Assembly (NCBI RefSeq): GCF_049243985.1
Contig: NC_135375.1
Location: 30,876,490 to 30,940,489 of the forward strand
Length of the DNA: 64,000 nucleotides
Source: Paroedura picta
Taxonomy: Eukaryota > Chordata > Lepidosauria > Squamata > Gekkonidae
Reading direction: 5' to 3'
The translations under genes were made by a program, and so were the position numbers. The notes under the pieces are model-generated. The model did no database searches. It was not told where the DNA came from and worked only from the letters and a program-made list of their open reading frames with translations. Shown here piece by piece: positions 53,852-64,000 of this stretch (position 1 is the stretch's first letter; every line of letters starts with the position of its first letter).

Positions 53852-55789
53852 GTGTCAATATTATTACCACTTCTTTTAAGTAACATAACCTGCATTTCTA
53901 CTGTTGTCTCTTCATATTTGAATGTGTGGGTTCAATTTTGCCTCCAGGGTGGTTTGCACTGTTTTTAATGGTTCTAAAAAGTTTGTTCTACTTTTCTTTT
54001 CTAGTGTACATCTTGTAACTTTCAAAGGAACGTAATGTTAGCTAATAAGTCTCGGGTGCTTTGCTTTTGTTTGACATGGGTTTGTCTTCTTAAGAAATAA
54101 AAAACAAACTAAGTTAAAATGTTTATAATAAACACACATCCAGAAACTAGTTTTGATTTTGGAGGGAGTTGCTACTGATGTCACTGCCTCATTTTATACC
54201 TTTGCAGTACAGAATTTTATGCACTCTGCACTAATTATTTCAGGTCACTGGTTTCTCGTGTTCTTTTGCTATCATGTAACCCTTCCTCAGTTTTATTGTT
54301 GTCAGCATATTTGCTCATGGTTGAAATTGAGCCTTAAGAGTTTGCAGTGTATGACCCTCTGATATGCAGCATACAAACAAATTGATACGTGCTCAGGTGG
54401 AACAGAATTATACCTGACTTTAGCCATAGTTCTCATACTTAACCCATTTGAGGGTCACTTCCTAAGAAGGGGGCAAAAGTAAGATCTCCCCCCACCCTCC
54501 CAAAGACTCCTATGATCCAGGCTAGAAATGGAGGGATACAGATCCTAAAGTTCCCCTTTCTTGAGATTCAGCTGTTCATTTAACTTATAGGGAAATTTCT
54601 TGGTGAGCCAATGGCCTTAAAGGATCCCCCTGTTTCCAGGAGCAAGTATAAATAAACTCTAGCAACTCTGGCAGAGACTTAAGGGCCACTTGGCTCAGAT
54701 CCTTCGTCGGCTATGATAATTGGTGTCAGTTCATTATCAGAACCTCAGACTGGTTCTATTGTCAGTTTTCAGGAGGAAGCAGTGCAGGAATGTAATAGGC
54801 ATTGTTTGCACCACTGAGCTGTGTCACTCCTGCAGCACTGGTTTGTGATGCCACAGAGGCCACTCAGCTTGGCTTACTTGAAGGCCACGTTCACTTCCCA
54901 GTCCACTCTTGTGTTTGAAGATAGTACTTGGTGTGGATGAAATTTGGCTAATGATCAAATTTTTGTGAATCTCACTTTGGCAGCGCATACAGAGGCAGCT
55001 TGCTTTTATACGTAAAGTACAGTGGGTCCTGTAGTCAGCCAGGGATAGTTTTTTGTGTGTAATTCGTTTGACTGACCTTTTTTTTTAGTGCATGGAGATA
55101 AGCAATGTAGGTATTAAAATCAGAACTCTAGATCTTGTGAAGGCTAGGATGCCAAGCCTAGGTTGCTAACCTAGTTACCTGCTAGGCCAAATAGTACCAT
55201 TTTGAATGTTAAGTAAAAGAAGCTTTGATAGGGAAAAGATGTATTTATTTCAGATTTTCCTAAAATTTTGTCTCCTAAAATTTTCTACCATTGTGATTGA
55301 AGAGGAAGTTACAAAATGCATGGAGAGATGGTATTGCAAAATACTTGGTCAGGTTTCTTCATGTTCCATTTTATGTGGGAAATGAGTTTGAGACCATTTA
55401 TTAAGTTTTAGCATGGTCTGTTGACTTACATATGTCAAGCTAAGTGAGGTGTACAAAAAACATTACTGAAAAATGCAAAGTTTTATCCTTTCAATGTTGG
55501 AAGGATGGGGGTTTTCATTTGGGTTTCCATATCCTAGTTCAGCACTCTTAACAAGTATGCTAATATTTGACAAATGTATCATCTCTATACTATTTACCAA
55601 GTGTGACCCTCATCTGCTGAGATCTAAATACACAGATCAAGGCAACACAGAAAGAAAACATATTTTTCTGCACACTTGAGTAACCCTCCATGATTGCAGA
55701 AAAAAATGAAATCTTAAAAATATTGTGTGGGTAAATCGCACCCCCCTCCAAACACATTGTGCACGTGCTGATACCATAAAAAACTTGCT

Positions 55790-56515
55790 GGCCTGGAAGC
55801 AGCAACAACGGCAAAGGGGTGGAGGGCCTGGATCAGGTCTGGCCACAGAGGGAGCCTTGCTGGACCAAGGAGCGGTAGTGGTGGTGGTGTGGTGGAGAGG
55901 GGGAGGCCATGGCATCAGTGGTGAAGGCGGACCCAGCTACAAAGCTGTGGTGGCTGGAAGCAGCAGCAGTGGTGATGCATAAATTATAATATGGGGAAAA
56001 TACACATGTGTGTGTATGCGTTAAAGCTTCCCAAAACATGTATTTATTTGGTGCCTGCCCTAAGGCAGCAAAGCTGCAGGCAGTCTGGATGGTTACTGGC
56101 AATGTTCTTGGGGGTTTTTGGGGGGGGGGGAGCTGCAAAAGACTTTATTGTCACCGTTGGTGCATGTGAGTGGGGAAGCTGCTGGGTTGGGTGGTCAGGA
56201 GAGTCACCAATGCCATTGGTACTGTGGGGAGGGGAAAGTGCTGAGTTGTTTGGGAGCTGGTAAAGTCACTGCCTCTGCCATTTTAGGGGGGGCTGTTGAA
56301 CAGGTGGCTGTGGAAGCCGTCACTGCAACTAGTGTGTTTGTGTGGGCGGGGGTGGGGACCTGCTGGGTGGACCGAGTTGCCACTGTTATTACTGTGAAGG
56401 AGGAAGCTGCTGAGTAGGCTGGCAGCTGAGGGAGTTAGCATGACTGTTGCTGTGTGGAACCAGAAGATGTTGGGAAGCTGGAAAAATTGCTGCTATCATT
56501 AAGGCAGAAGAGAGA
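55790..56515 (+). repeat. GGT/GCTG-rich degenerate tandem repeat
   Basis: From about 55850 the sequence is a patchwork of GGTGGTGGTGTGG and GAAGCAGCAGCAGTGGTG. At 56125-56515 a unit of about 65-90 bp recurs: GGGGAAGCTGCTGGGTTGGG, GGAAAGTGCTGAGTTGTTTG and GAGGAAGCTGCTGAGTAGGC, each with a GTCACTGCC-like word nearby. Frames of 80-100 codons here follow from the repeat and are not called genes. Confidence 0.6.
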
Positions 56516-56584
56516 GAAAGAGTGATCATGAACCAGGGAAAGAGACGACGGTGGAAGGTAAAGGGGGAGAAAGAGGAAGGGAGC

Positions 56585-56972
56585 TAGAAGTGAGGCTAAG
56601 AGGGGATCTGATAACCATCTTCAAGTATTTAAAAGGGTGCCATATGGTGGATGGAGCAGAGTTCTCTCTTGCCCCGGATGGATGGGCCAAAACCAATGGG
56701 ATGAAATTAATTCAAAAGAAATTCTGTCTAAACATCTGGAAGAAGTTCCTGACAGAGTGGTTTCTCAGTGGAACAGGCTTCCTCAGGAGGTGGTTGGTTC
56801 TCCATCTTTAGAAATTTTTAAACAAGAAGCTGGATAGCCACCTGACAGAGGCTGATTCTGAGAAGGCTTAAGGGGGTGGCAGTATATGAGCGATTGGGAT
56901 GTGAGTGTGCATGGTGCAGGGAGTTGGACTAGATGACACAGGAGATCCTTTCCAACTCTATGATTCTAAGTG
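56585..56972 (+). repeat. CR1 LINE 3' end
   Basis: Encodes LRGDLITIFKYLKGCHMVDG, then NGMKLIQKKFCLNIWKKFLT and EWFLSGTGFLRRW, the CR1 ORF2 C-terminus, and ends with TTTCCAACTCTATGATTCTA. One of the better-preserved CR1 tails here. Confidence 0.9.
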
Positions 56973-57244
56973 GGGGGAAAGTGGAAGCAAAGGTGGGGGA
57001 AGTGGATGGCTATTGCCACTAGTTTCTCGCTGGTAACCACTTGTATATTCTAATAGCCAAGTCAGCTAAATCTGAGGACATTTAAATCCAGTTATTGGTG
57101 CCGTTATTGAACAAAACATCTTTCCATAAATCTGAAATCTGGAGGATTAAAGGATATTGGAGGATTTAAAAAAACCAAATGATAAAAGCCACACTTGTGC
57201 CTTTGAAAAATGGAAGTTTTCAGTGGTAATTGGTAGGCAAGCAC

Positions 57245-57620
57245 AGCATTCTAGGCTTGATGCCTGTTGGCAAAAGGGGGAGGGGGCAGGGCCCTTCCCA
57301 GACCTGCTTTGACCTTAATGGGAGGACTCATCGGGGCCAGGCCTGGCAGCAGTCTCCACAACCTCCTCTATAAAACCTAGATAACTTGATGTGCGTGATT
57401 GAACTAGGCCTGATTGCTTGCTACTTGTTCAGCAGTAGCCACTTTCTGAAAGTCAGTGTGGTGTAATGGTTGGAGCAGGGTAGTCAAACTACAACTACCC
57501 CTGGGTTAGATCTTCAGAGTAAGAGCTTAGAGGCCTGAGTTTAAATAGTAGAGGAGGGGAAATGAGATGCTCCCCGCCTCCTCACAAGTCCTTGTGGGTT
57601 TCTACTAGTGTACTTCTAAA
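57245..57620 (+). repeat. Composite repeat with SINE head, like 10540-11110
   Basis: GGACTCATCGGGGCCAGGCC, GATTGCTTGCTACTTG, GAAAGTCAGTGTGGTGTAAT (a SINE head) and CAAGTCCTTGTGGGTTTCTA occur in the same order as in 10570-11090. A scrap like the end of the palindromic hAT MITE (GCAGGGTAGTCAAACTAC) interrupts the SINE head at about 57475. The larger unit is not identified. Confidence 0.55.
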
Positions 57621-58710
57621 ATGCTAGGACTTCAATTGTATTCTGTTGGCTTGATTTTAAACAGACATATAAACGTTTTGCAAGTTTGCTTGAGTCTAAT
57701 GAAACATCATCTGTTTACCGTAATCTTGAATTGTGTTCATTGCAGCAGCATGTTAGAACTGTTAATTTTTTTCATATCTGTTGTGAAACAGATCTAAGAA
57801 CTAAATGTTTGATCATTACACAATGGAAAGAAAACTAGTCTGCATGTATTTTGAAACTAGATTGAAAGCTACAAAGCTGTATTGTTTCTAGAGATGTCTC
57901 TAGAAATAAAGTTCCCTAAAGCTATGACAGTTTAGTACTTTTTCTTCAAAGCCTGAACTACAGGCATTAGCTGGCTAGCAATCTATTAAATTTAATTGCC
58001 TGCTCAAACCACTGGATTTCTGCAAATGTTAGGTATTCAGAATTTATTTACAGTGATGATGCTTTCCTCTGCTTTTTATTGCTGTTTTGTTATCTATCAG
58101 GAAAGGTTAACAGCTGTAATTTTTGACAAGATTTAATATAAGTATGTTTCCAAAATGTGCATTTTAATATAATGGCATCCAGTTCAAATAGTCTGAAGAG
58201 AATTCATCTCCAACTTGGCAAATATCTATGGTCTACACCCATGTTTCAGCCAAAATATAAATATAATCTCTCCCCCCCCACCACCACCACATTGGTTGCT
58301 TTGTTCTATGCTGCCCTTTGGTTTGTAAGCTACATGGGTGAAAGGTTTCTTACCCAACTTCGTAAAGCTTGTCCATATTAATTGTCCAATAGAAATACCT
58401 GAGCTCTGATAATACTTGGATGAAATTTCTAAACATAGCCCAGATATCATTCCGCCTTGATGCTGCTATCTACATGGAGTCTGTAACCCATGAAAGCCAA
58501 CCCTATAAATACAAGTAACAAGCAGCAGCTACTGCCTCTTGCCCTGTGCTGTCTAGTAGAGGAAGAGAGGGAGCCAGAAGAATTATTTACCACCACCTCA
58601 GCGGGTAGTTATATGCTTGCTGAGGCAGGAAAGGAGGAGGACTTGAACCTTATGCAGCCCAGTCTATTTCTGTATAGCATAGGTAAGGGAGAGAGACATC
58701 AGCTGGGGGA

Positions 58711-58862
58711 GCCAGTTTGGTCTAGTGGTTAGGAGCACCGACTTCTAATCTGGTGAGCCGGGTTTGATTCTGTGCTCCTCTGCATGCAGCCAGTTGGGTG
58801 ACCTTGGGCTCACCACAACACTGATAAAGGTGTTCTGACCGAACAGTATTATCAGGGCCCTC
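58711..58862 (+). repeat. MIR-like CTT-tailed SINE, 3' truncated
   Basis: AGCCAGTTTGGTCTAGTGGT through CAGTATTATCAGGGCCCTCC; the tail half is absent. A 3' loss is unusual for retroposition and implies a later deletion. Confidence 0.8.
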
Positions 58863-60099
58863 CTCGTTTTCCTCTGGTGCAGCCTAACAAAGCCATTCTC
58901 TGACACTATAAGGATTGCAGGAATAGGGCTGATGTAAGAGTGGTTAATTTAAGGCACCCAGCACTATTTTCACAATTGATTCCCCACCTCTACCACTTAG
59001 TCCATTGTAGGGGAAAAGGCAACTTCCATTATTGTTTTTCCCCCCTTCTCTACCAGAGATTAAGGTTGTTTGAAGAGGAGTTGGGGAAAACATTGTGTGC
59101 CAAAGAGGAGACATCCCTCTTCACCACTGCCCACTTGATTTACACCATGCCCTCTTGTGGTTGTTCTTTGCAGCTGAGTTACATGTTGGGCCTGATTTTT
59201 CACGTAACTTCAAATTTTACATCTGATTTTGTACCAGTTAGGTAATTACATTGGTTCTGATGTAAGTAGCTTAATGGCAACTATATAAAAGTTGCATCTT
59301 TGGGTATTTTGATTTTAGTTTATTAAAGGGTTTTGCGAACCCCTGTATGCTGAAGTGTCATCTTTGGAAGACTTTCTTAGTGCTTTTCCACATGGCATTC
59401 TACGACATTTTAAAATGCCACATCTTCTTTTTAAAAGGTGTATTCGGCTTACAGCCCATACTTAGTTTCATCTTTTATTACAGTAGTTTATGATTTTGAA
59501 AATAGTTTTTATCAGCCTCTTGTTTGCAGTACATCTTGTAAAAACTAACCATGCATGCATGAATGATTGATTATATACTAGTGACATTGTCAGCTTCCGA
59601 TAGAAACATGGCTGAAAGAAAAAGTTAACTGCATCAAATACCTTCATAAATATATGAATATACTTTTTACGTCAGTACCCTTTTGCTTTCTTCTTGTAAT
59701 CAGAGAATAGTCAGCCAACCAACTGTGTTAGCAATATCTGTATTAAAATTAAATATTGATATAACTGAAGTGGAAGGAATTGTTTTGTATTCAGATTGTA
59801 GCTCAGAAATAGAAGTAAGGCAAATCTGAAATAAATTGCTTTAAGGATGTTTTGTACTTTTATTAATACCACAAACCCACCATGGACTATTAATTGTGTC
59901 CATGTTTGAAATATAATTAAAGTACAACCCAAAGCTTAAACATGCAGTAAAAAACTATAACAGTGAATATATATGAAACTATGATTTAAAGTTATGAAGA
60001 ATTTTTGGAGAGTGAAGGTGTGATAGACAGCAATTTGAAAGTCAGGTTCCAAAGTACTGCAGTAAGAGCAACAGTAAGTGAAAGGTTAATTTCTCATTA

Positions 60100-60790
60100 G
60101 GCAGAGTGACAGGCTGCTCTGAGAGCTCTGATTGGCCAGCAACAACTGAGATGGATTTGATATACTGTACTAGCTGTGTGCTGGAGGGAACTGAGTCTCA
60201 TTCTTTTTGGATTCTGGTTCAGAGAGTAGTCTGACAGAACCTGTCTGTGCCTTAGCTGAACATCTGCTCGGAGGAGAAACTTCAGTTAGAGAACTGAGTT
60301 TACTGAAAGCTGATCTAGATGGTATCTAGAGAACTGAGCCACATATTTGACAGAGGAAATTTGAGCAGTGATGTTGTACTCCCAATTCAGGTCAAATTAG
60401 AAGGTAAAATTCTTCTAAGAAAAGAAGGAAATTAAAAAAGGAAAAACAGGGTGTGAGGATTCCCTCAGACTTGTGTAAGAGAAAGTGCTTCGGCCTTCTC
60501 AGTAGGCATAAGAATAATGGTACTTCTAGAAAGGGAAAGTGGAGATATTAGCAGAAGTGTACCCATCTTCTAGGAGCTAGGGGAATTTAGTGGATCTCAG
60601 AAAAACAGAAGTGTTTTTGGATAAACACAGTGACTAGAACCTCTCAGTTTAAAAGAGTTTAAAATCTGATAGAAAAGCATATGGACGGACATCTTAAAAG
60701 TCTGTAAGAAATTTAAACTGTAAAATATAATCTGTAAAATAATTGATTTGTACAACAAAGGTTTGAATTCCTCATTCCAACTACCCTATT
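60100..60790 (+). other. Promoter-bearing segment, possible LTR fossil
   Basis: GAGCTCTGATTGGCCAGCAA (CCAAT in reverse) is followed by GATTTGATATACTG, then a purine-rich, stop-dense tract. This resembles a degraded LTR of unknown family directly upstream of a BovB tail, but no paired LTR or terminal repeat was found. Low confidence. Confidence 0.2.
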
Positions 60791-60799
60791 CCTGTATGT

Positions 60800-61265
60800 A
60801 AACCAGCAAATATCAGAATTGTCCAAGCAATGGTTTTTCTTGTGGTAATGTATGGATGTGAAAGTTGGACCCTAAGGAAGCGTGAGAGAAAGAAGATAGA
60901 AGTTTTTGAATTGTGGACTCGGATGTGATTACTGAAAATATGGACTGCAAGAACAACAAACCAGTCTGTTCTGGACCAAATTAAACTTAACTGCTCTTTT
61001 GAAACAATGATCTGTAAACAAAAGTCTCATTCTTTGGTCACATAATGCATGCAAATCATGGATTAAAAAGATTGTGTTTTGCACAACTGAAAGAAGCAGA
61101 AGAAAAGTTAGACAAAGAACAAAATGAATAGATAGAATCAAAGGCATAAGTGAATTGACCTTACAAAAACTTTGACTACATACAGAATTGGATAGAGGCC
61201 TTTGTTCAGAAAGTCACCATGAGTTGACAAAGACTTGACAGAACCTAACAATTCTTCTAGGTAAA
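60800..61265 (+). repeat. BovB (RTE) LINE 3' end
   Basis: Translation gives QAMVFLVVMYGCESWTLRK, then KIEVFELWT and TARTTNQSVLDQIKLNCSFE, matching the BovB ORF2 C-terminal region (VVMYGCESWTIRKAERKRIDAFELWCWRRLLRxPWTARRTNxSIL). It ends with a tail like AAGTCACCATGAGTTG then GACTTGACAGAACC, the BovB 3' signature. Several stops and frame shifts show that it is old. Confidence 0.88.
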
Positions 61266-61332
61266 ATAAAATCTTTTGATTGTTTCTCATTAACAACAAT
61301 TCAGTGCCTTTCTGACAAAAGGTATTGTTCAA
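61266..61332. other. Short spacer
   Basis: AT-rich spacer between the BovB tail and a SINE. No feature. Confidence 0.4.
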
Positions 61333-61530
61333 GAATGGTGGACTCTTAATATGGAGAGCTCGGTTTTATTCCCCACTACTATACATGCAGCCAGCTGGGT
61401 GTCCCTGGGCTAGTCACAGTCCTGCTAGAGCTGTTCTTACAGAGCAGCTCTGTTAGAGCTTCCTCAGGCCCACCTACTCACAGGATGTCTGTTGTGGAGA
61501 GAGGAAGGGAAGATAGCTGTAAGATATTTA
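61333..61530 (+). repeat. MIR-like SINE, diverged, head partial
   Basis: GGTGGACTCTTAATATGGAG, GGTTTTATTCCCC B box, GCAGCCAGCTGGGTGTCCCT core and GATGTCTGTTGTGGAGAGAG. The tail after GATAGCTGTAAG is lost. Confidence 0.75.
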
Positions 61531-62834
61531 GGAAATACTTTTAACAGCTGAGAGGTTCTAGATAACTGTGTAGATGCTGTAGAACCTATTTGGGTTTTGC
61601 TTATTTCTTGTATATGCATGTTTTAAATATAACTGAATTACTTTTATCACCTCTGACCTGTATAAATTTTGTGATACCACAAGATTTAAGATTATATGCA
61701 GTCCTAATTGGACAAAGCATATTAATTTATTCTTGTTTTTTGCATCTTAATGATTGTAGTATGACCTTGATGAAACAATGTTAACTGTACGCATTAGAAT
61801 TAAACAATAGCTATGATGGAAGTAGTCAAAGGATGCAATATTTTCCTGATTTTACAAGTCTGTCTTTGTTGTCCCATGGAGCCATAACTGTCAGTGCAGT
61901 CATAAGCCAAGTTATCCACTTTAAGCTCACTGGGATAATTGGACTTAAGATGGGTACAACTTTACCTAGAATTGTACTATATTAATAGCTTTGATGGTGA
62001 TCTGCCTATTAAGGTTGACAGGAAATATGACCTTTTTGACCTTATTTTTCTTAGTGGCATTGACACTATAAAATCAGATCTGTTGAACTTTTCCTGACTG
62101 CCCAATTCTGTTGGGCAAACTTGTATTTTATCAATCATTATTATAATAAAATGTTTCTGTATATTTTGAATATGCAAAATGTACTGATTTCTTTAATAGT
62201 TTACTTACTGTGGTCACTATTATTCTCAGTCAAGATGGAGGAATACACGAGGGAATAATTTGCCAAATACTACAGCCTAAATTCATGAATAAAATCTATT
62301 TTTTTATTTTACAAAATTGATACCCTGCCTTTATACCCTCATAAGGGGTAACTAGGTGGGTAATGAATTAAAAATATGCAATTAAGCCAGCTGGGCTGGG
62401 AGAAAGAACCCAGAAGAGAGCTACAGGGAAGGTCAGTGGGTACTCCCCCCCCTTTCGTCAACCAATCCATGATTTGCATGCAACCTACTGTAGAGCATTA
62501 ACAGAAGTTGCTTTGTGAAAGGACAGAATGTGTGTGGGTGCTTGTAGCTTGTTGGAGAGTTGGTGTTTTTATCTGGGTCATGTACCTTAATCTGTCCATT
62601 GGGTGGAAACTGTGTTGCTTGCTGCATGAGGCTGGTGGCTCTCAGGGAACAGGTTCATTCCCTGTGTCTAAGGTTGACAACATGGAGAAACTAAAGCAGG
62701 GAGAGAGACTTGGGGAAGCGACTCTCAGGGACTTTCAGAACTATCCTACTATCATGTGCTGACAGCTCTTCTGCTGTTGCAGAGAGAGTATTGAGATTGG
62801 AGGGCATCAGTCAAAGGAGGCAGAATGTCATCCA
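61531..62834. other. Intronic sequence, LINE-tail scrap only
   Basis: 62297-62345 (TTTTTATTTTACAAAATTG then ATACCCTGCCTTTATACCC) looks like a reversed LINE tail. No exon is seen. Confidence 0.4.
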
Positions 62835-63345
62835 TTAGGAAGGATCCCTTCCTTGAGTGATGGACCAATATCCAGATTGAAGACCAGATTAGGTTCAAGG
62901 TCTTGGTTCTTGCCTTCAAAGCCTTAGATGGTCTGGGACCATTTTATCTGTGGTACTGTGTCTTTCACTATGTCCCCCAAAGAATATTGAGAGCTAGCAA
63001 ATAGAAACATGTCTCAACTATGTTCAGGGCTTTTTTAGCCCTGACCTACTGGAATGCTCTGCCAAATGAGATCAGGATCCTTTTGGACTTCAAACAGTTC
63101 TGCCAGGCCTACGGTTGAAGCCTTGAAACATCTACCCTGCTGACCTCTGCGTCCAAAAGCTGCCTAATTAGCCATTGGGGTATATATTGCATGCCCCCTC
63201 TTTTTTCCATGAGAAAGAAGGGGCTTTTAGGTAAATTAGGTTTTTCAGAATTTTAATGTTTAATTTTTAATCTATTCTGTGTTCTTGCTCTGATGTGAGC
63301 CTTTGGGGAGGGGTAGAATACAAATATAAAAATAAATAAACTTCC
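62835..63345 (+). repeat. L2-type LINE 3' end
   Basis: Encodes RFKVLVLAFKALDGLGPFYL, an L2 ORF2 hallmark (usual form IxFKVLxLxFKALxGLAPxYL), then CSGLF-region remnants (ALTYWNALPNEIR-like) and a 3' UTR ending GGGTAGAATACAAATATAAA with AATAAATAAA. Diverged from the copy at 5150, so a separate L2 subfamily. Confidence 0.8.
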
Positions 63346-64000
63346 TGCCTCAATGCAAGATAGGAAAGGGTGCCCAGTGTTCAAAATCATGCCCTGCACG
63401 TAGAAGGGACATCTGTGCTGAATTCCATCGTTTTTATCTCCTACCTATTTACTAGAATCTGAAGTTGAATGTTCACTACCTAACTCTAACTAAATAAAGG
63501 AAGAACAGTATTTGTGAAACAGCTGGTGTATTTTTAAAATGGAGCAGATTTCCCATAATTGGGAACAGGGTGGTGTTCTGGGCCAAATGTTAGTATAGAA
63601 CGTCTCCTCCATCTGCCAGGTCATCAGTCATTCTGTTCCCATGAGAAAATTTTTATTTTGTCTGCCTTCTCTGTTTAATACTTAAACTCACTGTTATAAA
63701 CAGCTAATTGCCATAATAAGGAAAAAGTAGATGAAAAGTAGGTGAAAGTTTTACTAGTTTTCCTGGTTTTATTTCGTTGTAGAGGTGTCTTAATCATATC
63801 ACCATTTGAATTGATGACAATAGTATTTTTAAGATGGAAAGTTATTTTTTCCTTGTTCTGTCACTGGCTAAGCTGATTATGTATGTTGATTGCCATTCAC
63901 TGACCTTAGCCCAGATCAGTTCTTGGCACCTAATAAAGTTGAAAAGCTGATCATGGATGAGCTTAGTGCTTTGTAGTGACCCACTTACCTTGTGACGGGG
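63346..64000. other. Intronic sequence, nothing recognised
   Basis: Unique AT-rich sequence to the window edge; no exon or repeat signature is seen. Confidence 0.45.

Larger units (their letters stand above)
51277..64000 (+). other. MAST4: MAST4 intron 1 (5' part)
   Basis: Starts with the GTGAGG donor. MAST4 is known for a very long first intron, and no second exon encoding LDHILSPPP-like residues appears before the window ends. The intron holds the repeats listed separately. The rest, for example 53860-55780, 57625-58700 and 58870-60090, is AT-rich unique sequence with no exon seen. Confidence 0.75.

Noticed and set aside
56118-56417. 99-codon Gly/Val-rich frame
   Set aside because: Product of a degenerate tandem repeat.
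1-64000. CRISPR arrays, operons, prokaryotic promoters or a novel multi-gene system
   Set aside because: The window is vertebrate nuclear DNA; repeats are interspersed transposons and microsatellites, and only one coding exon is supported.

Overview
The window looks like vertebrate nuclear DNA from a reptile, most likely a squamate (lizard-type). The evidence is the repeat mix: CR1 and L2 LINE tails, a BovB (RTE) LINE tail, 5S rRNA-derived SINEs of the 5S-Sauria-RTE kind, many MIR-like tRNA-derived SINEs ending in (CTT)n, and several short hAT-type elements, some with intact 8-bp target duplications. A gecko or related lizard is plausible, but the species cannot be fixed by reading alone.

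Only one protein-coding segment can be supported. It is a GC-rich first exon at 50842-51276 on the + strand, inside a CpG island at about 50285-51740. The 145-residue peptide begins MGEKVS, contains SSSGSQTLSEEGD, and ends LEEQDEE directly at a GT splice donor. This matches the N-terminus of the long isoform of MAST4 (microtubule-associated serine/threonine kinase 4) as I remember it. The kinase, DUF1908 and PDZ regions lie in later exons outside the window. MAST4 is known for a very long first intron, so everything from 51277 to the end is read as intron 1.

Layout: 1-50.2 kb is the upstream flank of MAST4, with no gene I can support (in human the upstream neighbour is SREK1). It is a mosaic of unique AT-rich sequence, some of it possibly conserved regulatory DNA, and decayed repeats. 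Those repeats are CR1 fragments at 3.3-4.8, 17.5-18.0, 23.9-24.8, 28.0-28.3 and 36.2-37.0 kb; L2-like tails at 5.2, 28.4, 38.5 and 43.2 kb; hAT-type elements at 19.8, 30.1, 36.4 and 37.2 kb; 5S-derived SINEs at 6.95, 12.6 and 46.2 kb; and about a dozen tRNA-derived SINEs. From 50.3 to 51.7 kb come the CpG-island promoter, 5' UTR with a small upstream ORF, and exon 1. From 51.7 to 64 kb is intron 1, holding a 208-bp inverted-repeat element, a 279-bp hAT element with a perfect target duplication, a GGT-rich degenerate tandem repeat, a CR1 tail, a BovB tail and an L2 tail.

The signals most worth a second look are the MAST4 exon with its pure GCT polyalanine tract and uORF; a 311-bp near-perfect hairpin at 21862-22172; a degenerate tandem array beside it; an unusually long duplicated flank around the SINE at 44.7-45.1 kb; and two GC-rich, stop-poor segments (12.98-13.59 and 32.23-32.61 kb) that look like unnamed repeat families rather than genes. 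I see no novel multi-gene system here.
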